Source of the DNA: Streptomyces glomeratus
GTDB taxonomy: Bacteria > Actinomycetota > Actinomycetes > Streptomycetales > Streptomycetaceae
Assembly (NCBI RefSeq): GCF_021462825.1
Contig: NZ_JAKEEB010000001.1
Span: forward strand, 124,001-188,000
Direction: 5' to 3'
DNA: 64,000 bases
Shown here: positions 59,615-64,000 of the stretch, one piece after another
How positions within the stretch are numbered: position 1 is the stretch's first letter
How the letters are laid out: each line of letters opens with the position of its first letter
Position numbers and translations under genes: made by a program
The notes under the pieces: generated by a model
What the model saw: only the letters and a program-made list of their open reading frames with translations
What the model was told of the DNA's origin: nothing
Database searches by the model: none

Positions 59615-61519
59615 GTGGCCACAGCGGAGCCGACACACGCCGACGACGCCGATCGGGGCCGGCATCCGGCCCGGGGCACGGGCCCGCGAATACCGCGCGG
59701 CGAGCCCGCCGCTGACACGACCGTGCACCCCGACCCGGCCACACCGTCCGAGGACGGCCCGGAGGCCCCCCGAGCGAGCACCCTGCTCACCCGTCTGCGC
59801 TCCTCGCGCGGAGCGGACCTGGCCCGCAGGCACCCCGTGCTCACGGTCACGGTCCTCGCCGGGCTACTGCACCTCGTGTGGTTCTTCACCTTCGCGAACA
59901 GTGGCGGTGACCTCGCCGCGCAGGACGCGTGGGCGGAGTTCGTCGGACGGCACCCGGACTCGGCGTACAACCTCGCGTGGTACGGCGGCATGCATCCGGT
60001 GTCGTACAGCGTGGTGTCGCCGTATCTGATGTCGGTGCTCGGCGTCCGTACGACGATGATGATCGCGGGGACGGTCTCGGCGGGGCTGCTGACGCTGATC
60101 CTCATCCGCAGCCGTGCGGTCCGCGAGCCGTGGGGACCCGCCCTGGCCGGGGTGTTCGCGCTGCTGTGCAACGCCATCTCGGGCCGGGTGACGTTCGGTC
60201 TCGGCACGATGTTCGCCCTGGGCGCGACGGCGTGCGTCTTCTGCTGGCCGTACCGCTGGCGCCACAAACGCTGGGCGAAGGCCCTGAGCGCCGCCCCGCT
60301 GGCGGCCCTGGCCACGATGTCGTCACCGGTGGCGGGCCTGTTCGTCGGCCTGGTAGCGGTGGCGCTGTTCCTGCAGAAGCGCCGCCCGGGCGCCTGGGCC
60401 CTCGGCCTCGCACCGACCGTGGTGGTGGCCCTCTCGGCCTGGCTGTTCCCGTTCTCCGGAACGCAGCCGATGACCTGGGCGTCGATGCTCCTGCCGTTCC
60501 TCTTGGCGGTTCTGGTCTTCTACCTGGTCCCCGAGGAGTGGAAGACGGTACGGATCACCGCGGCGGTGTACGGGCTGTCCGTGGTGCTCGTGTGGCTGAT
60601 CAGCTCCCAGATCGGCTCGAACATCACCCGGCTGGCGATGCTGTTCGCGGGTGTCGCGCTGGTCGCGGCGCTGCCGTTCACGGTGCCGCGCAGCCGCAAG
60701 TGGTACGTCACCGTCATCGCCGTCACCGGCTTCACCACCTGGATCGGCATCAAGACGGTCGACGACATCGTCCACACCACCCCGGCGGCGTCCTGGGCGC
60801 GTGAGCTCGCCCCGCTGGTGAACCAGCTTCAGGTGGCGGGTGCCGAGAAGGGCCGCGTGGAGGTGGTCCCCGCGCGCTCGCACCGCGAGGCGTCGGCGCT
60901 GGCGCCGTACGTGAACCTGGCCCGCGGCTGGAACCGGCAGGCCGACATGGAGCGCAACCCGCTCTTCTACGACGACACGCTCAACTCCGCGAACTACCAC
61001 GAGTGGCTCCAGCGCTGGGCGGTGCACTACGTGGTGCTGCCGAAGGACGAACCGGACGGGAACGGCGGCGGCGAACGGGAGCGGCAGCTCGTCCAGCGGG
61101 GCATGCCCTATCTGAGGCAGATCTGGGGCGACGCCAACTGGCAGCTGTTCGCGGTGACCGACCCCGTCCCGCTGGCGGATCCCCCGGCGGTCGTCGACCG
61201 CGCGGACCAGGGCGAGCTGACGATCGAGGTGAAGAAGGCGGGCCGGGTGCTCATCCGCATCCCGTACTCGCCGTGGCTGGGCCTGGTCGACGCGCAGGGC
61301 AAGGGGGTCAAGCCGCCGCAGGAGACGCGCGAGTCCAAGCACCGCCCCGAGGGCACGCCGAAGACGTACCACAACGTCAACGGCTGTCTGATGGAGACGC
61401 CGGAGGACGCCTCGGGCGACAAGTGGACGGAACTCGTGGCCCCGCGCGCGGGCACCTACCACCTGGCGGCGCCGTACCAGCTGCCGCGGGGGACGCCGTG
61501 CCCGGAGGAGCTGCGCTGA
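59615..61519 (+). CDS. Polytopic membrane protein, possibly GT-C-like
   Basis: This is a protein of about 634 residues with roughly ten membrane helices in the first two thirds (VLTVTVLAGLLHLVWFFTF through TVIAVTGFTTWIGIK), followed by a soluble C-terminal domain (about 405-634) with HYVVLPKDEPDG. The helix pattern and the extracytoplasmic tail resemble GT-C glycosyltransferase-like proteins, but the family is not certain and no Asp-Asp loop is clear. It lies 254 bp downstream of the carboxypeptidase and may share a cell-envelope role. Start GTG 59615 was chosen by GGGGAG spacing (9 nt); the frame is open to 59441, so the start is uncertain. Confidence 0.75.
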   Translation: MATAEPTHADDADRGRHPARGTGPRIPRGEPAADTTVHPDPATPSEDGPEAPRASTLLTRLRSSRGADLARRHPVLTVTVLAGLLHLVWFFTFANSGGDLAAQDAWAEFVGRHPDSAYNLAWYGGMHPVSYSVVSPYLMSVLGVRTTMMIAGTVSAGLLTLILIRSRAVREPWGPALAGVFALLCNAISGRVTFGLGTMFALGATACVFCWPYRWRHKRWAKALSAAPLAALATMSSPVAGLFVGLVAVALFLQKRRPGAWALGLAPTVVVALSAWLFPFSGTQPMTWASMLLPFLLAVLVFYLVPEEWKTVRITAAVYGLSVVLVWLISSQIGSNITRLAMLFAGVALVAALPFTVPRSRKWYVTVIAVTGFTTWIGIKTVDDIVHTTPAASWARELAPLVNQLQVAGAEKGRVEVVPARSHREASALAPYVNLARGWNRQADMERNPLFYDDTLNSANYHEWLQRWAVHYVVLPKDEPDGNGGGERERQLVQRGMPYLRQIWGDANWQLFAVTDPVPLADPPAVVDRADQGELTIEVKKAGRVLIRIPYSPWLGLVDAQGKGVKPPQETRESKHRPEGTPKTYHNVNGCLMETPEDASGDKWTELVAPRAGTYHLAAPYQLPRGTPCPEELR

Positions 61520-61577
61520 CGGTGGCGCGCCCGGCGGCCGGGTCCCGCGAGCCCCGGTAGCCCGCTCGCCGGCCCGG

Positions 61578-61604
61578 GTGGCGCGGCCGGAACCGCCGCG
61601 CCAC
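61578..61604. terminator. Perfect 9-bp hairpin between convergent genes
   Basis: GTGGCGCGG (61578-61586) and CCGCGCCAC (61596-61604) pair perfectly around a 9-nt loop, between the membrane-protein stop and the end of the leftward MerR gene. A good bidirectional terminator. Confidence 0.65.
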
Positions 61605-61619
61605 GCGGGCCGACGCGCC

Positions 61620-62498
61620 CTACACCCCGGCCGCGGCGGGACCCCGCACCGGAAACGCCACGTCGCACACCGCGTCCTCGGGCCCCGCCGCGTCCCAGTC
61701 CCCGAAGTACACCTCCCGGCAGGGTCCCGCGTACTCCAGCCCCTGTTCCGACACCCACGCCTCCACCGCCTCGAACGCCGCGAGGATCTGCGGATGCGCG
61801 ACCTGCGCCTTGGTGATGCGGGTGTACGCGAGCCGCTGCGCCGGCTCCACCCGTACCCGGGTCTCCCACGCCCGCCCCTGTCCCTCGGCCCACGCCCGCG
61901 CCGCCTCCCGGTCGGCCACCGGCACGCACGCCTCCGCGGGCCCGTCGCTCTCCTGCGACACCTCCGCGTGGTAGACCACGAACGGCGCCCCGGTCGCCCC
62001 GCCGCACTCCCGGGCCGCGCCCTCCAGCCGACCCAGCGAGGCCCCGATCCACGCCGGCAGCTCCTCCGCCAGCACATGCCGCGTCTCGGTGATCAGCACC
62101 TGCTCCGGTACGTCCACCGTCTCCACCACGAACTTCCCGTACATCTCGGAACTCCTCCCCGACAGCCGTCCACGGAGGTATTCGGCGAGGGTCCGCTGCG
62201 CGGCGATCCGCCTCTCGACGTCCGCCCAGTAGGCGCCGAGCAGCGCGGACGCGCGGACGCCGTCCGACTCGCCCGCCCTGACCACCTCGGCGATCCCGGC
62301 GAGCGGCATGTCGAGGCGGCGCAGCAGGGCCACCGTACGGGCGTGTTCGACCTGGTCGGTGCGGTAGTAGCGGTAGCCGTTCGTCTCGTCGACGTACGCG
62401 GGGACGAGCAGCCCCAGCCGGTCGTAGAGCCGCAGTGCCTTCGGCGACAGCCGCGAGCGGGCGGCGAACACGCCGATGGAGAGCAGGTCGTCGGTCAC
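61620..62498 (-). CDS. MerR-family regulator with GyrI-like effector domain
   Basis: This 292-residue regulator has an N-terminal MerR helix-turn-helix (LSIGVFAARSRLSPKALRLYDRLGLLVPAYV, about 5-35) and a coiled-coil dimer helix. A C-terminal effector-binding domain follows from about 120 (KFVVETVDVPEQVLITETRHV... through EVYFGDWDAAGPEDAVCDVAFPV). Such regulators respond to cationic drugs or lipophilic compounds. GTG 62498 is preferred because GGAGG lies 8 nt upstream. The divergent or downstream targets are not obvious. Confidence 0.86.
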   Translation of the reverse strand: MTDDLLSIGVFAARSRLSPKALRLYDRLGLLVPAYVDETNGYRYYRTDQVEHARTVALLRRLDMPLAGIAEVVRAGESDGVRASALLGAYWADVERRIAAQRTLAEYLRGRLSGRSSEMYGKFVVETVDVPEQVLITETRHVLAEELPAWIGASLGRLEGAARECGGATGAPFVVYHAEVSQESDGPAEACVPVADREAARAWAEGQGRAWETRVRVEPAQRLAYTRITKAQVAHPQILAAFEAVEAWVSEQGLEYAGPCREVYFGDWDAAGPEDAVCDVAFPVRGPAAAGV

Positions 62499-62599
62499 CC
62501 CGTCATCCTCCGTCACCGGACGCCTTCCGCCCGGTGACGAGGACGCTCCCGTCTGCCCCAGGGGCAAGGTCAAGCGGCGAGGTCAGGCGCGCGCCGGGC

Positions 62600-63109
62600 T
62601 CAGGCGAGAGTCTTCTCCACGGCCGCCAGCACGTCCGCCGACTCCGGCTCGGTCTGCGGCGAGAACCGGGCGGCGATCCGGCCGTCCTTGCCGATCAGGA
62701 ACTTCTCGAAGTTCCAGCGGATGTCCCCGCTGTGCCCCTCGGCGTCCGCAAAGCCGACGAGGCGGTCGTACAGCGGGTGCCGCCCCTCGCCGTTCACCTC
62801 GATCTTCTCCGTCATCGGGAAGGTCACGCCGTACGTCGCCGAGCAGAACTCGACGATCTCCTCGGCGCTGCCGGGCTCCTGCCCGAGGAACTGGTTGCAG
62901 GGCACCCCGAGAACGGTGAAGCCCAGCGGCGCATACCGCTCCTGGAGCCGCTCCAGGCCCGCGTACTGCGGCGTCAGACCGCACTTGGAGGCCACGTTCA
63001 CCACGAGGACGGCCTTGCCCGCGTACTGGGAGAGCTGCGCGGGGCCGCCCTGCAGGGCGCCGATCTCCACGTCGAGGACGGATCCGGCGGTGTTGTCAGT
63101 AGTCGTCAT
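62600..63109 (-). CDS. Glutathione peroxidase-family thiol peroxidase
   Basis: This 169-residue peroxidase has Cys43 in NVASKCGLTPQY as the peroxidatic residue, NQF in the LGVPCNQFLGQEPG segment and WNFEKFLIGKDG as the Trp/Asn region. Actinomycetes lack glutathione, so thioredoxin or mycothiol-linked reductants are the probable electron source. The ATG at 63109 fits family length. It removes lipid or hydrogen peroxide in the cytoplasm. Confidence 0.93.
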   Translation of the reverse strand: MTTTDNTAGSVLDVEIGALQGGPAQLSQYAGKAVLVVNVASKCGLTPQYAGLERLQERYAPLGFTVLGVPCNQFLGQEPGSAEEIVEFCSATYGVTFPMTEKIEVNGEGRHPLYDRLVGFADAEGHSGDIRWNFEKFLIGKDGRIAARFSPQTEPESADVLAAVEKTLA

Positions 63110-63144
63110 GCAGCGGATGCTAACCCCGCCCCGTGACATTCCCG

Positions 63145-64000
63145 TCAGCCGTGCTGTGTGGTGACCAGCACCTCACCCGCGGCCGAGCGCGAGTACAGCA
63201 CCGACCGTCCCGCCGGCCGCCGCTCCACCAGCCCCGCGTCCAGCAGCACCCTGAGATGGCGCCCCACCGAGCCGAGCCCCTGCCCGGTCAGGGCGACCAG
63301 CTGGCTGGTGCTCAGGGGCGAGTCGAGGAGCACGAGGACGCGGGCCCGCGCCAGCCCGAGCAGCGCGGCGAGGCTCGTCGGCACCGTCCGGTGCGGACCC
63401 CCGGCCAGCACGCCCGCGCACGGGTAGACGACGGCGTACCGGTCGCGTTCCTCCCAGGAGACCCAGCCGGTCTGCGGAGTGACGGGGACGAACACCAGCT
63501 GCGCCCCGGAGATCTCGCGCGCCGGATACTCGTGGAGGTTGACCTGGAGCCGGTTCCCGCCGAGCCAGCGTGTCCGGCCCGGCCGCAGGGTGTCCACCGC
63601 GGCCGCCCAGCCGTCCCGGGCGAGCCGCGCCGTCCGGGCGACCACGTCGGCCTCCAGGACATGGCGCCGACGGTCCCAGGAGGGCAGCACGGTCCGTGTC
63701 CACACGTAGGTCAGCAGGTCGGCAGCGCGCTCGGGCAGGTCGTCGCGGTCCAGGAGGGCCGGGAGCGGGCCGCGCACGGAGACGGTGAGATGGGCGCGGG
63801 CCTCGTCCGGTGACACGGCGCGGACCCGGTCGAGGCCCTCCTCGAAGGTCTCCCCGTCCCTCGGCGTGGGGGTGAGGAAGTCCGCGATCCACTCCCTGCC
63901 CAGGCCGCAGCGGACGAGCAGAGCGGTGACGGGATCCGCGGCCAGGTGCCGGCGGTAGCCGGGCAGATGCGTCTCCAGCCAGGCGCGCTCCCCGGGGTGG
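63145..64000 (-). CDS. ArsR-like regulator with DUF5937, 5' end cut by the window edge
   Basis: The minus frame from 63145 stays open and well biased to the right edge, so the start is outside the window. The N-terminal part resembles DUF5937 (GRNRLQVNLHEYPAREI-like segment near LGGNRLQVNLHEY). The C-terminus is a winged helix (SLAALLGLARARVLVLLDSP, STSQLVALTGQGLGSVGRHL, LLDAGLVERRPAGRSVLY) of the ArsR family. The GTG at 63816 is an internal start only. Role unknown. Confidence 0.82.
   Translation of the reverse strand, partial: HPGERAWLETHLPGYRRHLAADPVTALLVRCGLGREWIADFLTPTPRDGETFEEGLDRVRAVSPDEARAHLTVSVRGPLPALLDRDDLPERAADLLTYVWTRTVLPSWDRRRHVLEADVVARTARLARDGWAAAVDTLRPGRTRWLGGNRLQVNLHEYPAREISGAQLVFVPVTPQTGWVSWEERDRYAVVYPCAGVLAGGPHRTVPTSLAALLGLARARVLVLLDSPLSTSQLVALTGQGLGSVGRHLRVLLDAGLVERRPAGRSVLYSRSAAGEVLVTTQHG

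Noticed and set aside
1..64000. tRNA, rRNA, insertion sequence, integrase or attachment site
   Set aside because: No transposase, recombinase or cloverleaf-like sequence was recognised by reading; a tRNA scan would settle small cases.

Overview
The window is high-GC actinobacterial chromosome, almost certainly Streptomyces. Coding frames have G or C at nearly every third position, GTG starts and GTGA stop/start overlaps are common, and the gene content includes an AfsK-like kinase, a BTAD/NB-ARC/TPR regulator, an XRE/DUF397 pair, a GOLPH3-like protein and a one-polypeptide FO synthase. I saw no rRNA, tRNA, CRISPR array, insertion sequence or phage gene.

The main feature lies between about 0.5 and 54 kb. 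It is a dispersed set of CoA-ester catabolic operons that share a 15-bp inverted repeat, CTGAC-N5-GTCAG, in their promoter regions. I find nine exact copies and five with one mismatch. They mark the following units: cyclase // SDR-acyl-CoA dehydrogenase-alcohol dehydrogenase (1514); flavin reductase (8268); acyl-CoA ligase-enoyl-CoA hydratase (11436, 11460); DoxX-DUF35 (13169); thiolase-like // acyl-CoA dehydrogenase-Ddn-like (20912, 20972); a TetR gene whose start codon lies inside a one-mismatch copy (24692); thiolase-like-DUF35-enoyl-CoA hydratase // FadD3-like ligase (30697, 30724); amidohydrolase-LLM-SDR (36008); LLM-amidohydrolase-aldehyde dehydrogenase (39002, 39063); and SDR // unknown protein (53139). 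The enzyme set suggests degradation of a bulky or branched, possibly alicyclic or terpenoid/steroid-like acid. The chain would run from CoA activation through dehydrogenation, hydration and oxidation to Ltp2/DUF35-type C-C cleavage. The substrate is not shown by the sequence. The F420-synthesis gene fbiC and several LLM and Ddn-like proteins lie among these operons.

Other genes are interleaved. 4.8-7.6 kb: an MFS relic, a GlxA-like AraC regulator and an MFS permease. 14-20 kb: a GNAT, a PNPOx-like oxidase, an esterase with a divergent TetR and two perfect 18-bp palindromes, a collapsed acyl-CoA ligase relic and a secreted PHB-depolymerase-like esterase. 22.8-28.3 kb: LysE/AsnC, a two-domain VOC protein and the kinase. 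32.5-35.8 kb: a 55-residue triple-repeat peptide and a SARP-type regulator. 44-52 kb: a Tat-exported PHP hydrolase, FO synthase, a DUF2165 protein, an ADP-ribosylglycohydrolase homologue that has lost its metal ligands, and a sodium:solute symporter.

From 54 kb on the content is conserved or housekeeping: DUF397/XRE, GOLPH3-like, a membrane D-Ala-D-Ala carboxypeptidase with a long acidic tail, a polytopic membrane protein, a MerR regulator, a glutathione peroxidase, and an ArsR-like gene that runs off the right edge. A gene end is also cut at the left edge. Many start codons were set from ribosome-binding-site spacing and family length, so some could shift by a few codons.
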